Positions 1 through 8,175 are shown, counted from the first letter of the stretch. The stretch is DNA of 64,000 nucleotides from Alkalibacillus silvisoli (GCF_039521975.1 NZ_BAAACZ010000009.1:310001-374000); one strand, 5' to 3'. The notes: a model not told the origin generated them from the sequence alone. Program-made: numbers and translations.

Positions 1-267
1 ATTCATAGTGCTAATGAACATTATGAGGGAGTGATTTTCAATCCTGGAGCTTATACTCATACAAGTGTAGCTTTACGTGATGCAATTGAAGCCATCGATA
101 TTCCAGTGATTGAAATTCATATCTCCAATATACATAACCGCGAATCCTTCAGACATCATTCCTACATTTCACCTGTTGCTACTGGACAAGTTGTTGGGTT
201 TGGAACGATGGGGTATAAAGTTGCTGCATTTGCTTTAGTAGAAAAATTAAACGAAAGGGAGAGCTGA
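1..267 (+). CDS. aroQ: 3-dehydroquinate dehydratase, type II (5' end missing)
   Basis: The reading frame is open from the first base, so the gene begins outside the window; only about 88 C-terminal residues are present. Type II dehydroquinases convert 3-dehydroquinate to 3-dehydroshikimate in the shikimate pathway in the cytoplasm. The visible part holds the family hallmarks: NPGAYTHTSVALRDA with the catalytic-site histidine region, PVIEIHISNIHNRE, and FRHHSYISPVA. The next gene starts 1 nt after the stop, as in the B. subtilis yqhS-yqhT pair, so the two are probably co-transcribed. The identification is firm; the start cannot be seen. Confidence 0.93.
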   Translation: MHSANEHYEGVIFNPGAYTHTSVALRDAIEAIDIPVIEIHISNIHNRESFRHHSYISPVATGQVVGFGTMGYKVAAFALVEKLNERES

Positions 268-268
268 G

Positions 269-1330
269 ATGGAGAAAATTAATCGATTAAGAGAAAAACT
301 TAAAAACCATGACCTTGATGCAATGTTGATTACGAGTGGACAAAACCGACGTTATATGACAGGTTTTACGGGTACTGCAGGGGTTGTCTTACTAACTCAT
401 GAAAAAGCGATCTTTATAACTGACTTCCGTTATACAGTTCAAGCGGAAGATCAAGTAGAAGGTTATGAAATTGTTGAACATAAAGGGCCAATCCATCAAG
501 AAGTTTCAGATCAAGTAGAAAAGTTAGGCGTTAAAAGACTAGGTTTTGAAAAGGAACATGTCACCTATCAGACATTCGAAACATATGAAAAAGCACTAAA
601 ATGCGAATTTATACCTGTTTCAAGTCTAGTAGAACAGCTTCGTTTAGTGAAGACAGATGCTGAGATTAAAATACTTAAAGAAGCAGCTAAGATTGCTGAT
701 GCTGCATTTGAACATATTCAAACAGTTATTAAACCAGGTGTTAAAGAAATTGAGGTATCTAATGAATTAGAGTTCTTTATGAGAAAGCAAGGGGCTGTCT
801 CATCATCATTTGATATCATTGTTGCCTCAGGCTATCGTTCTGCATTACCACACGGTGTTGCCTCAGAGAAAGTCATTGAGTCAGGTGAATTAGTTACATT
901 AGACTTTGGTGCGCTTTATAAAGGATATTGTTCTGACATGACGAGAACTTTTGCGGTTGGTCAAATTAATGATGAGTTAAAAGAAATCTATGATACTGTA
1001 CTTCAAGCGCAAATTCGTGGTATGGATGGCATTAAAGCTGGTATGACTGGTAAAGAGGCTGATGCTTTAACACGTGATTACATTAAAGAGAAAGGCTTTG
1101 GAGAATACTTTGGTCATTCAACAGGACATGGTTTAGGGATGGATGTACATGAAGGGCCATCTTTGTCTTTTAAGAGTGATACAGTCTTAGAGTCAGGTAT
1201 GGTTGTAACAGTCGAACCAGGGATCTATGTGCCAAATGTTGGAGGTTGCCGTATTGAAGATGATACAGTCGTAACTGAAAATGGTAATGAGCGCCTAACA
1301 TTCTCAACTAAAGAATTAATCACACTATAG
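269..1330 (+). CDS. yqhT: M24B family Xaa-Pro peptidase (YqhT)
   Basis: A 353-residue cytoplasmic metallopeptidase of the creatinase/aminopeptidase P fold, expected to cleave X-Pro bonds at the N terminus of peptides. An N-terminal creatinase-like domain (about residues 1-125) is followed by the pita-bread catalytic domain. The five metal-binding positions are visible in LDFGALYKGYCSDMTRT (two Asp), GHSTGHGLGMDVHEGP (His), VTVEPGIYVP (Glu) and CRIEDD (Glu). The ATG has a GGGAGAG ribosome-binding site inside the end of aroQ. It lies directly upstream of efp, the conserved Bacillus order; an Xaa-Pro peptidase beside a proline-stretch translation factor is suggestive but may only be conserved synteny. 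Whether it is a dipeptidase or an aminopeptidase cannot be told from sequence. Confidence 0.93.
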   Translation: MEKINRLREKLKNHDLDAMLITSGQNRRYMTGFTGTAGVVLLTHEKAIFITDFRYTVQAEDQVEGYEIVEHKGPIHQEVSDQVEKLGVKRLGFEKEHVTYQTFETYEKALKCEFIPVSSLVEQLRLVKTDAEIKILKEAAKIADAAFEHIQTVIKPGVKEIEVSNELEFFMRKQGAVSSSFDIIVASGYRSALPHGVASEKVIESGELVTLDFGALYKGYCSDMTRTFAVGQINDELKEIYDTVLQAQIRGMDGIKAGMTGKEADALTRDYIKEKGFGEYFGHSTGHGLGMDVHEGPSLSFKSDTVLESGMVVTVEPGIYVPNVGGCRIEDDTVVTENGNERLTFSTKELITL

Positions 1331-1358
1331 AAATGTTTGTTATAGGAGGAGTAATGAT

Positions 1359-1916
1359 ATGATTTCAGTAAACGATTTTAAAACGGGACTAACAATTGAG
1401 TTGGAAGGTTCGATCTGGCAAGTAATGGAATTCCAACATGTTAAGCCTGGTAAAGGTTCAGCGTTTGTGCGTTCTAAATTAAGAAATTTAGAAAATGGAA
1501 ATTTACAAGAGAAGACATTCCGTGCAGGTGAGAAAGTTAATAAAGCACACTTAGAGCGCCGTCAAATGCAATATTTATATGAATCAGGTGAAAACCATAC
1601 GTTTATGGATATAGAAACATTTGATCAAATTGAAATCCCAGGCAGTAAAATTGAGTACGAATTAAACTTTCTATCAGAAGGTATACAAGTTTATGTCATG
1701 ATTTATGATGGTGACACATTAGGAATTGAACTTCCTAACAATGTGGAACTAGAAGTGGTAGAAACTGAACCAGGGATTAAAGGTGATACGGCTTCAGGAG
1801 GAACTAAGCCAGCGACTTTAGAGACAGGCTATACGGTTCAAGTGCCATTTTTCATTGATAAAGGTGAAAAGCTTGTTGTTAGCACTAGCGAAGGTAAATA
1901 CGTATCACGTGCTTAA
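1359..1916 (+). CDS. efp: translation elongation factor P
   Basis: A 185-residue EF-P with the usual three beta-barrel domains (KOW-like, central OB, C-terminal OB ending in TSEGKYVSRA). It binds the ribosome between P and E sites and relieves stalling at polyproline. The domain I loop reads KPGKGSAF with lysine at position 32, the position modified with 5-aminopentanol in B. subtilis, so post-translational modification of K32 is likely by homology. A strong AGGAGG site sits 8 nt before the ATG. A Rho-independent terminator follows, separating it from spoIIIA. The small gene yqhV, found here in B. subtilis, was not seen. Confidence 0.97.
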   Translation: MISVNDFKTGLTIELEGSIWQVMEFQHVKPGKGSAFVRSKLRNLENGNLQEKTFRAGEKVNKAHLERRQMQYLYESGENHTFMDIETFDQIEIPGSKIEYELNFLSEGIQVYVMIYDGDTLGIELPNNVELEVVETEPGIKGDTASGGTKPATLETGYTVQVPFFIDKGEKLVVSTSEGKYVSRA

Positions 1917-1964
1917 TGTACTTACATTAGAAAACTATAGCCCTATGAACAGGCATATGCTTAA

Positions 1965-1996
1965 GGTCGATACTTTTATAGTGTCGGTCTTTTTTT
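1965..1996 (+). terminator. Rho-independent terminator after efp
   Basis: A 10-bp stem (GGTCGATACT paired with AGTGTCGGTC, including G-U pairs) with a 5-nt loop is followed directly by a run of T. It would end the aroQ-yqhT-efp transcript before the sporulation operon. Confidence 0.85.
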
Positions 1997-2022
1997 ATGG
2001 CTTCAATAATTATACTCAACGT

Positions 2023-2051
2023 TCATATCAAAACTTTTTCAATCATATAGT
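2023..2051 (+). promoter_or_regulatory. probable sigma-E promoter of the spoIIIA operon
   Basis: TCATATC (2023-2029) and CATATAGT (2044-2051) are separated by 14 bp. This fits the sigma-E pattern (-35 KMATATT, -10 CATACAnT, spacer 14-15). spoIIIA of B. subtilis is transcribed by sigma-E in the mother cell, so the position is as expected. Inferred from consensus only. Confidence 0.6.
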
Positions 2052-2079
2052 AGTGGTAAACAAATGGAGGCATTTAATA

Positions 2080-3072
2080 GTGGATGAAAAGATTTTGAAA
2101 TTCTTACCAGATCAATTGGCTCAAATCATTCAGCACCGCTTTAATAGTAAACAGTTAATAGATTTAGAAGAAATTAGACTTCGGGTTGGTAGACAAGCTC
2201 AAATGCTTTTTCATGACCGCGAACAAATTATAGATGAATACACATTCAAAAGGGAAGATGCAACTACTTTACTAGCTAAGATTAGTGAGTATTCTGTTTA
2301 CCGACTAGAAGAGGAGTTAAGAAATGGTTATATCACCATACAAGGCGGTCATAGAATTGGTATTAGTGGCAAAGTCTCGGTTGAAAGTGGACAAGTTAAA
2401 GCCGTCACACACGTCTCATCATTTAATATTCGGATCGCCTCAGAAAGGAAAGGTGCAGCTAAACATTTATTAAATCATATTGCTCAAGATCAATTGATGA
2501 ATACCTTGTTGATTGGACCACCAAAAAGTGGAAAAACAACGATATTAAGAGATTTGATTAGAACAGTTAGTAATGGAGCTGTAACAATTAAACCTTCAAG
2601 AGTTGCATTAGTAGATGAACGTGCAGAGATAGCAGCATCCTACAATGGTGTACCTCAACATGATGTTGGAAGAAGGACTGATGTTATGTCTGATTGTCCT
2701 AAGGCTGAAGGGATGATGATGATGGTTCGTTCAATGTCTCCTGAGGTATTAGCTGTGGATGAAATCGGACGTGAGGAAGATGTAGTCAGTTTGATGGAAG
2801 CGATTCATACTGGTGTTCAAGTCGTCTGTAGTGTACATGGTTATTCAATGGATGACTTAAAACGCAGACCTAACTTACAGCCATTAATAAATGATGAAAT
2901 TTTTAATCGATATATAGTGTTAAGTCCTCACCCAAAACCTGGGCATGTAATTGGTATATACGATAAAAGTTTTCAGCAATTAACAACCAATGTTAGGAGT
3001 ATGACTAATGAAGTGGGTCGGAGCCATCATGATTCTGTTCACGTGCACGTGGGTCGGAATCGATATAGCTAA
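2080..3072 (+). CDS. spoIIIAA: stage III sporulation ATPase SpoIIIAA
   Basis: A secretion-type ATPase (PilT/GspE-like) of the SpoIIIA-SpoIIQ feeding tube, which links mother cell and forespore after engulfment. Walker A GPPKSGKT lies near residues 146-153 and the Walker B region is VLAVDEIGREED. The start was placed at a GTG with GGAGG 9 nt upstream; the frame is open further 5' but that stretch crosses the efp end and its terminator. The protein is 330 residues, slightly longer than the B. subtilis protein, because the C terminus runs 65 nt into spoIIIAB. It is the first gene of the operon and acts on the mother-cell face of the membrane. Confidence 0.94.
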   Translation: MDEKILKFLPDQLAQIIQHRFNSKQLIDLEEIRLRVGRQAQMLFHDREQIIDEYTFKREDATTLLAKISEYSVYRLEEELRNGYITIQGGHRIGISGKVSVESGQVKAVTHVSSFNIRIASERKGAAKHLLNHIAQDQLMNTLLIGPPKSGKTTILRDLIRTVSNGAVTIKPSRVALVDERAEIAASYNGVPQHDVGRRTDVMSDCPKAEGMMMMVRSMSPEVLAVDEIGREEDVVSLMEAIHTGVQVVCSVHGYSMDDLKRRPNLQPLINDEIFNRYIVLSPHPKPGHVIGIYDKSFQQLTTNVRSMTNEVGRSHHDSVHVHVGRNRYS

Positions 3073-3520
3073 AAATTATGCTAAGAGACCAAAAGAGATT
3101 AGAGAGCTATTACAAGCTTTGCAAATAATGGAAGCAGAGATTGTATACGCCCAAGAGCCGATTCACCGAGTTCTTTCATATGTTTCTAAACAGTTATCTC
3201 CCCCTGTTACTTATATTTTTTACGATTTAGCCGAGCAGTTGATGCTCGGAGATACGACTTTACAAGTTTTATGGGAACAAATCATTACAAATCAATGGCG
3301 AAACACAGCAATGAAATCAAAAGAAAAAGAGATATTAATGCAGTTTGGACAGTCATTAGGACTTCACAATGTTGAGCAACAACAAAAACAAATACAGCTT
3401 GCTAAAGTTCATCTACAACATGAGCTTGAAGATGCACAAGAAGAAGAAAAACGATTTTCTGGGATGTTTAGGACATTAGGATTTCTATCAGGTTTGTTAT
3501 TCGTTTTAATTTTCATTTAA
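3008..3520 (+). CDS. spoIIIAB: stage III sporulation protein SpoIIIAB
   Basis: A 170-residue membrane protein of the SpoIIIA complex related to GspF-type components of type II secretion. An N-terminal hydrophobic segment (WVGAIMILFTCTWVGIDIA) and a C-terminal one (GFLSGLLFVLIFI) bracket a charged helical middle with the family signature KRPKEIRELLQALQIMEAEI. It overlaps the end of spoIIIAA by 65 nt, which implies translational coupling. Identification is by signature and operon position. Confidence 0.93.
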   Translation: MKWVGAIMILFTCTWVGIDIAKNYAKRPKEIRELLQALQIMEAEIVYAQEPIHRVLSYVSKQLSPPVTYIFYDLAEQLMLGDTTLQVLWEQIITNQWRNTAMKSKEKEILMQFGQSLGLHNVEQQQKQIQLAKVHLQHELEDAQEEEKRFSGMFRTLGFLSGLLFVLIFI

Positions 3521-3535
3521 GGGGGCTTTAGTAAC

Positions 3536-3745
3536 ATGACCGATATATATTTACTGTTTCAAGTCGCTGGAATAGGAATTATTGTTGCAATGTTAAGCAC
3601 ACTTCTCAAACAAATGGGAAAAGATGATTTATCTCAATGGGTAACATTAATAGGCTTTATTATTGTTTTAGTGATTGTCATTGATTATTTAGCACGCTTA
3701 TTCCAACAAATCCGATCAGTGTTTTTATTCCAAATGCTAATGTAA
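3536..3745 (+). CDS. spoIIIAC: stage III sporulation protein SpoIIIAC
   Basis: A 69-residue protein with two transmembrane helices (about residues 8-25 and 38-58) joined by a short KQMGKDDLSQW loop, typical of SpoIIIAC, an integral component of the mother-cell-side channel. It has its own GGGGGC ribosome-binding site and sits 15 nt after spoIIIAB. Size, topology and operon position agree with the family. Confidence 0.93.
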   Translation: MTDIYLLFQVAGIGIIVAMLSTLLKQMGKDDLSQWVTLIGFIIVLVIVIDYLARLFQQIRSVFLFQMLM

Positions 3746-3758
3746 AGGGTCGAAAATC

Positions 3759-4148
3759 ATGCCTTTTTTGCAAGTACTTGCTGTCATTATAATAGCGGCC
3801 ATATTAATTATTGTTGTTAGAGAAAAGAATAGTTCAGTTGGGTTTTTACTTACTTTGCTAACTGGTGCGTTAGTTTTTTTATTTATTTTAACTCAGATTA
3901 ATGAATTAATGTCTGTGTTTCAACAAGTGACCTCACGTATGAATGTTTCACTCCTTCATCTAGATACCATCTTCAAAGTAATCGGTGTAGCATACATAAC
4001 AGAATTTGCCTCGCAAGTTTTACGAGATGCGAACCTTAGTTCAGTTGCGATTAAAGTAGAAATCGTAGGTAAATTATTTATTTTACTGATTGCCCTTCCT
4101 ATTTTCATAACTGTAATAGAAACATTATTGTCCTTTATCCCTCAATAG
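3759..4148 (+). CDS. spoIIIAD: stage III sporulation protein SpoIIIAD
   Basis: A 129-residue membrane protein with about four predicted hydrophobic segments, of which the first two and the last are clear. The central amphipathic stretch LHLDTIFKVIGVAYITEF and the QVLRDANLSSVAIKVE signature are characteristic of SpoIIIAD. It is part of the SpoIIIA channel and is read with its neighbours in one operon. Nothing unusual was seen. Confidence 0.92.
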   Translation: MPFLQVLAVIIIAAILIIVVREKNSSVGFLLTLLTGALVFLFILTQINELMSVFQQVTSRMNVSLLHLDTIFKVIGVAYITEFASQVLRDANLSSVAIKVEIVGKLFILLIALPIFITVIETLLSFIPQ

Positions 4149-4167
4149 ATTTTGAAGGAGATGTAAA

Positions 4168-5355
4168 ATGGTTAAATTCATAATATCCTTCGTAGTTGTT
4201 TGTATCATGCTAAGTTGGAATGGAGATGTCGTTAATGCTGAAGAAATAGATGATGAAATAGTAGAGGATGAAGAGATACAAGAAGAATTTGAAGAGTTGC
4301 TTGAGAGTGATGAGCTTGAGCGTCAGTGGCAAGAATTATTGACCGAATACCGAGATTATATGCCTCTTAATCAAACAGATAGCTGGCGAGACATCATTAG
4401 TGACGGATCAATCTTTTCACCTTCAGACTGGTTACATGGTATAACCCGTTTTTTTTTAAATGAATGGATTGTAAACGGTAAAACACTAGGGATGCTCATT
4501 TTCCTTACTTTGCTGAGTGTCTTATTAAAAGTACTAATTCACTCGTTTGAAAATAAATCCGTTGCAAAAGTGAGTTACTTGGTCATCTTTGGTGTACTTA
4601 TGACAATTGCCGTAGCAAGTTTTCACCAAGCTGTCACTTACACAATTGACGCCATAGAAGCGATGAGTCACTTTATGATTTCACTATTACCTTTGTTTTT
4701 AAGTATGATGGCCGCTTTCGGTAATGTAGCTACCGTTGCGTTTTTTAATCCGTTCATACTCTTTTTTACACAAATTAGTGGTGTGTTCGTTTCTACTATT
4801 ATTGTTCCTTTGTTCTTTTTATCAGCGATCTTAAACATAGCAACTGAAGTGAATGAAGAGTATAACGTTTCTCAGCTTGCAAATTTATTAAAGCAAGTGG
4901 CTTTCATATTAATGGGTGGGTTTCTAACGATCTTTTTAACGGTCATGTCACTTCAAGGTGTCAACACTGCAGCAGCGGATGGTATTGCTGTTCGTGCAGC
5001 TAAATTTGTTACGAGTAATTTTATCCCTGTTGTCGGTAGAATGTTTACTGATGCGACAGATACTGTCCTATCTGCTTCATTACTGATTAAAAACACAGTC
5101 GGAATCGCAGGTATTGTTGTTATATTAATCATAACCTTATTCCCGGTATTAAAAGTGCTTGTATTAGGTTTGATTTTCCGAGTAGCAGCGGCCTTGTTGC
5201 AGCCAGTAGCTGATGGCCCAATTGTTAATATGATTGATGGGATGGGCAAGCATATCCTTTACATTTTATTAGCGTTACTAATGGTATCCATTATGTTTTT
5301 CTTCTCGTTAGTAATGCTCGTGATTATTGGGAACATGTCACTCATGATCAGGTAA
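4168..5355 (+). CDS. spoIIIAE: stage III sporulation protein SpoIIIAE
   Basis: A 395-residue polytopic membrane protein. An N-terminal signal-like segment is followed by a very acidic stretch (residues 25-55, rich in Glu/Asp), and then about eight hydrophobic helices up to the C terminus. It is an integral part of the SpoIIIA complex in the mother-cell membrane facing the forespore. The ATG has a GAAGGAG site. A 156-bp non-coding gap follows before spoIIIAF; most other genes here are tightly packed. Confidence 0.93.
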   Translation: MVKFIISFVVVCIMLSWNGDVVNAEEIDDEIVEDEEIQEEFEELLESDELERQWQELLTEYRDYMPLNQTDSWRDIISDGSIFSPSDWLHGITRFFLNEWIVNGKTLGMLIFLTLLSVLLKVLIHSFENKSVAKVSYLVIFGVLMTIAVASFHQAVTYTIDAIEAMSHFMISLLPLFLSMMAAFGNVATVAFFNPFILFFTQISGVFVSTIIVPLFFLSAILNIATEVNEEYNVSQLANLLKQVAFILMGGFLTIFLTVMSLQGVNTAAADGIAVRAAKFVTSNFIPVVGRMFTDATDTVLSASLLIKNTVGIAGIVVILIITLFPVLKVLVLGLIFRVAAALLQPVADGPIVNMIDGMGKHILYILLALLMVSIMFFFSLVMLVIIGNMSLMIR

Positions 5356-5511
5356 TATATTCTTAAAAAAGTTCTAGAAGTAAAATTAAGAAGGTGCATT
5401 AGTCTTATAAATATTCAAACTTATACGTAATAAATATGGACAACCTTCTCATATACTGTATTACTAAACTTACAAACCTATTTACTACATGCAGTAGAAA
5501 GGAGGAGGAGG
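5356..5511 (+). other. 156-bp gap inside the spoIIIA operon
   Basis: This AT-rich spacer between spoIIIAE and spoIIIAF holds no convincing gene. A weak inverted pair (AAGAAGGT near 5388, ACCTTCT near 5443) and a CATATACT box near 5451, loosely like a sigma-E/sigma-G -10 element, are the only structures seen. An internal promoter is possible but unproven. Confidence 0.4.
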
Positions 5512-6108
5512 TTGTCATTTTTAATAGATTGGATTTCACAAATCGTTATATTTATATTTTTAGCAACTCTTATATCCCTTCTGATCCCAAAGTCGACCCA
5601 TGAAAAAATTATAAAAGTTGTTTTTGGAATGATTATTTTTCTATTGTTTTTACATCCGTTAGCAGCTCTATTTCAGGTAGAACCAGAGTCTGTTATAGCA
5701 GAATTTGACCTCCCAGACCTATCGATTACCTCAGAAGAAATGGAAACTGAAATTTCTAACAAAAAAAGTGAAATACAAGCCTCATCTGATGCATATATAT
5801 TAGAACAGCTAGAACAAAGTATAAAAACTTCAATAGAAGAGGAGTTGGTCCAACAATATGGTGTAACGATTCATGATGTTTTCGTAGAATTAGATGATGA
5901 TTCAGAAGGTAGTGAAGAGTTTGATGAAATGATTGATCAAGTCACTTTTCATCTAACTGAAAATGACGAAGTTCAGGAGGTGGAAGCCGTTCAAATCCCT
6001 CTTGAGCAGTCAGAAGATGGAGAAGGCCTAGATCAAATGAAACGGACAATTTCCTCCTTCTTAGGTTTACCTGTCGACTCAATTAATATCGAGTGGGAAG
6101 GAGAATAA
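5512..6108 (+). CDS. spoIIIAF: stage III sporulation protein SpoIIIAF
   Basis: A 198-residue protein with two N-terminal transmembrane segments (about residues 1-25 and 33-52) and an acidic soluble domain ending in SSFLGLPVDSINIEW, a family signature. That domain adopts a ring-building motif in SpoIIIAF of B. subtilis. The start is a TTG preceded by an unusually long GGAGGAGGAGG site, which supports it despite the rare codon. It is separated from spoIIIAE by 156 bp but is only 6 nt from spoIIIAG. Confidence 0.9.
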   Translation: MSFLIDWISQIVIFIFLATLISLLIPKSTHEKIIKVVFGMIIFLLFLHPLAALFQVEPESVIAEFDLPDLSITSEEMETEISNKKSEIQASSDAYILEQLEQSIKTSIEEELVQQYGVTIHDVFVELDDDSEGSEEFDEMIDQVTFHLTENDEVQEVEAVQIPLEQSEDGEGLDQMKRTISSFLGLPVDSINIEWEGE

Positions 6109-6114
6109 GTAGTA

Positions 6115-6741
6115 ATGAATTTTAAGTCTCTATTTAAGTTAAAAGATGACATGGACCGTCCTACCAAACGTTCATATATTTTGCTAATAGGGTTAATCGG
6201 TCTATTGTTTCTAATTGTCTCCAATATTTTTTCTGGACAATCTGATGAACAAGACCCTTCTTTTGATGATGAGCAGGAAGTCTGGTTAGGAGATGATGAA
6301 GAAAGTGAGAGAACCTCAGCAGGGGAAGATGATATAGCAGGATTACAAGAAGAAATGCAAGATGAATTAGCGCGAGCACTTGAAGCGATCTATGGTGTCT
6401 CTGATGTGGATGTTGTCTTACAGTTAGATTCTTCTGCTTTACGTGTTTATGAAAAAGACACGGTTGAAGGGTATCAGACGACCGATGAAACAGATCAAAG
6501 TGGAGGGAATAGGCAGGTAGAGGATGATACAGTTGAAAAACAAACTGTATTAGTCAGAGATAACAATAGTGAGGAGCCATTACTCGTTCAAACACAAAGT
6601 CCTGCTGTTCGAGGAGTATTAATTGTTGCGGAGGGGGTTGATCAAATTCAAATCAAACAGATGGTAATTGAATCAGTATCAAGATTACTGGATGTGTCAT
6701 CACATCGAATCGCAGTAATGCCAAAAGGTGAGGAGGAATAA
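6115..6741 (+). CDS. spoIIIAG: stage III sporulation ring protein SpoIIIAG
   Basis: A 208-residue protein with one transmembrane helix (about residues 20-40), an acidic linker (residues 43-75), and a C-terminal ring-building domain. SpoIIIAG of B. subtilis forms a large ring in the space between mother cell and forespore. The segment SPAVRGVLIVAEG and the terminal SVSRLLDVSSHRIAVM are typical. It ends 1 nt before the spoIIIAH start, so translation is coupled. Confidence 0.92.
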   Translation: MNFKSLFKLKDDMDRPTKRSYILLIGLIGLLFLIVSNIFSGQSDEQDPSFDDEQEVWLGDDEESERTSAGEDDIAGLQEEMQDELARALEAIYGVSDVDVVLQLDSSALRVYEKDTVEGYQTTDETDQSGGNRQVEDDTVEKQTVLVRDNNSEEPLLVQTQSPAVRGVLIVAEGVDQIQIKQMVIESVSRLLDVSSHRIAVMPKGEEE

Positions 6742-6742
6742 T

Positions 6743-7438
6743 ATGGTTTTGAAAAAACAAACTGTATGGTTAATAACAATGTTAAGTTTACTTATTGTGT
6801 TAAGTGTGTATTATATGACATCGCCGGGTGGTGGAGAAGTTGCATTAATTCCTGATGATGATGAACGTAGTGAACAGCAAGAAGGAGTAGAAGGAGATCC
6901 TGGTGAGCAACCAGATGAACCAGGTGAAGGGACAGAAGAAGGAATTGAAGAAGAGATCCTTGATGATATTGATGAAGGAAATGATGAAGGTACAGATGAA
7001 GGTACAGATGAAGGAACAGAAGAAAATGAAGCCGATGAAACTTCAGGGTTAGGCGTTGACTTAAATATAGACGAGCTCTCAGCAGATGAATTATTAACGA
7101 CTATTCGTTTGGAAACAGAAGATACTAGAAGTGAGTTGAAAGAACAATTTTCAGACATTGTAGCGTCGAGCTCATCTTCTACTGAAGAGAAGAATGATGC
7201 TATGGAAGAAATGTATGCTTTACAAACTACAGCTCAAAAAGAATCGATCTTAGAACAAATGATTCAACAAGAAAAAGAGTTTCGTGACGTGTTAGTTCGT
7301 CGTGACGATGATGTTGTCAATATTACCGTAATCTCGAATGATTTATCTCCAACTGATGCTAATCATTTAATGCAAATGGCAAGAGATGAATTTGGAGATT
7401 TAGAAGTAAGAGTTCGTTTACAAGAAGATGAAGCATAA
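6743..7438 (+). CDS. spoIIIAH: stage III sporulation protein SpoIIIAH
   Basis: Mother-cell half of the SpoIIIAH-SpoIIQ zipper across the septal membranes. One transmembrane helix (about residues 9-25) is followed by an extracytoplasmic linker (residues 30-105) made almost only of Asp, Glu, Gly and Thr, then the YscJ/FliF-like domain (about 110-231). The ATG at 6743 was chosen because GAGGAGG precedes it by 8 nt; an upstream in-frame ATG has no such site. The linker contains a 12-bp tandem repeat. The extreme acidity of this exposed linker fits, but does not prove, adaptation to a saline environment. A strong terminator follows. Confidence 0.93.
   Translation: MVLKKQTVWLITMLSLLIVLSVYYMTSPGGGEVALIPDDDERSEQQEGVEGDPGEQPDEPGEGTEEGIEEEILDDIDEGNDEGTDEGTDEGTEENEADETSGLGVDLNIDELSADELLTTIRLETEDTRSELKEQFSDIVASSSSSTEEKNDAMEEMYALQTTAQKESILEQMIQQEKEFRDVLVRRDDDVVNITVISNDLSPTDANHLMQMARDEFGDLEVRVRLQEDEA
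6971..7018 (+). repeat. 12-bp tandem repeat in spoIIIAH
   Basis: Two exact copies of GATGAAGGTACA (6983, 6995), one with a single change (7007) and one degenerate copy (6971) encode D-E-G-T/N units in the acidic linker. The length is a multiple of three, so copy number can vary without frameshift. Confidence 0.85.
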
Positions 7439-7442
7439 TCTT

Positions 7443-7478
7443 AGACCTCCATATCTAGTAGATATGGAGGTCTTTTAC
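7443..7478 (+). terminator. Rho-independent terminator after spoIIIAH
   Basis: A perfect 13-bp stem (AGACCTCCATATC with GATATGGAGGTCT) with a 5-nt loop is followed by TTTT. It ends the spoIIIA operon. Confidence 0.9.
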
Positions 7479-7573
7479 TGTTTACAATAGCTTTAATATT
7501 GGTAAGATGGTAATGGTGCGGTTGATTCTTTGTTTGAATAGACGGTTATTTTATATTGTTGTTTATTATTAAG

Positions 7574-7635
7574 TTGAAGATTAGTATTAATTTATCGTAC
7601 AATATTATTAGGAATTATTAGTACCTGTTATTAAT
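7574..7635 (+). promoter_or_regulatory. accBC promoter with probable FapR operator
   Basis: A sigma-A-type promoter TTGAAG (7574-7579) and TACAAT (7598-7603) has an 18-bp spacer. Just downstream, 7617-7635 reads ATTAGTACCTGTTATTAAT, nearly identical to the FapR consensus (ATTAGTACCTGATACTAAT as I recall it). A partial second copy, ATTAGTATTAAT, lies at about 7580-7591. FapR represses lipid synthesis genes and is released by malonyl-CoA, the product of acetyl-CoA carboxylase, so control of accBC would close a feedback loop. Binding is inferred from sequence. Confidence 0.7.
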
Positions 7636-7657
7636 TTTTAGAAGGAGTGCTAATCAA

Positions 7658-8161
7658 ATGTTAAAAGTACAAGAAATTCGTGAACTGATTAAATTAGTAG
7701 ATGAATCATCCATTTCAGATTTTAGTTATGAAGCAAACGGAACTAAAGTTTCCATGAAGAAAGAAAATGGTGAAGTGGTTCAAGTTGCAGCGCCTAAAGT
7801 AGCTCCAACTGAACCTAAAGTTGAGCCTCAAGTAGAAGAGAAACCTGTTGAATCTAAACAAGAAGAAGTTCAACTAAACGTAGAAGCTAAGGAAACTTCA
7901 GCTCAAAATTCTGTTGATTTTGATCATGAAATTGTCTCACCAATGGTTGGTACTTTCTATGAAGCGCCATCACCTGAGGATGATCAGTATGTTCAAGTAG
8001 GCGATCATGTTGATCAAAGTACAGTTGTATGTATTGTGGAGGCTATGAAGTTATTTAATGAAATTGAAGCGGAGACGAAAGGTGAAATCGTTGAAGTACT
8101 TGTAGATAACGGAGAATTAGTAGAGTACGGACAACCATTATTCCGCGTGAAAAATAAGTAA
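7658..8161 (+). CDS. accB: biotin carboxyl carrier protein of acetyl-CoA carboxylase
   Basis: A 167-residue carrier subunit that holds biotin for acetyl-CoA carboxylase, the first committed step of fatty acid synthesis. The N-terminal region (1-40) is followed by a Pro/Val/Glu/Lys-rich mobile linker (about 44-85) and the C-terminal biotinyl domain. The biotin-attachment motif EAMKLFNE places the modified lysine near residue 131. It is followed 14 nt later by accC. A promoter with a FapR-like operator lies directly upstream. Confidence 0.96.
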   Translation: MLKVQEIRELIKLVDESSISDFSYEANGTKVSMKKENGEVVQVAAPKVAPTEPKVEPQVEEKPVESKQEEVQLNVEAKETSAQNSVDFDHEIVSPMVGTFYEAPSPEDDQYVQVGDHVDQSTVVCIVEAMKLFNEIEAETKGEIVEVLVDNGELVEYGQPLFRVKNK

Positions 8162-8175
8162 GGAGGGGATTGTCC

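Noticed and set aside
1855..2079. N-terminal extension of SpoIIIAA
   Set aside because: It would overlap the end of efp and cross a terminator; the GTG at 2080 has a proper GGAGG site.
6811..7158. Serine-rich minus-strand frame opposite spoIIIAH
   Set aside because: It is the mirror of the acidic GAA/GAT repeat in spoIIIAH; low-complexity shadow.
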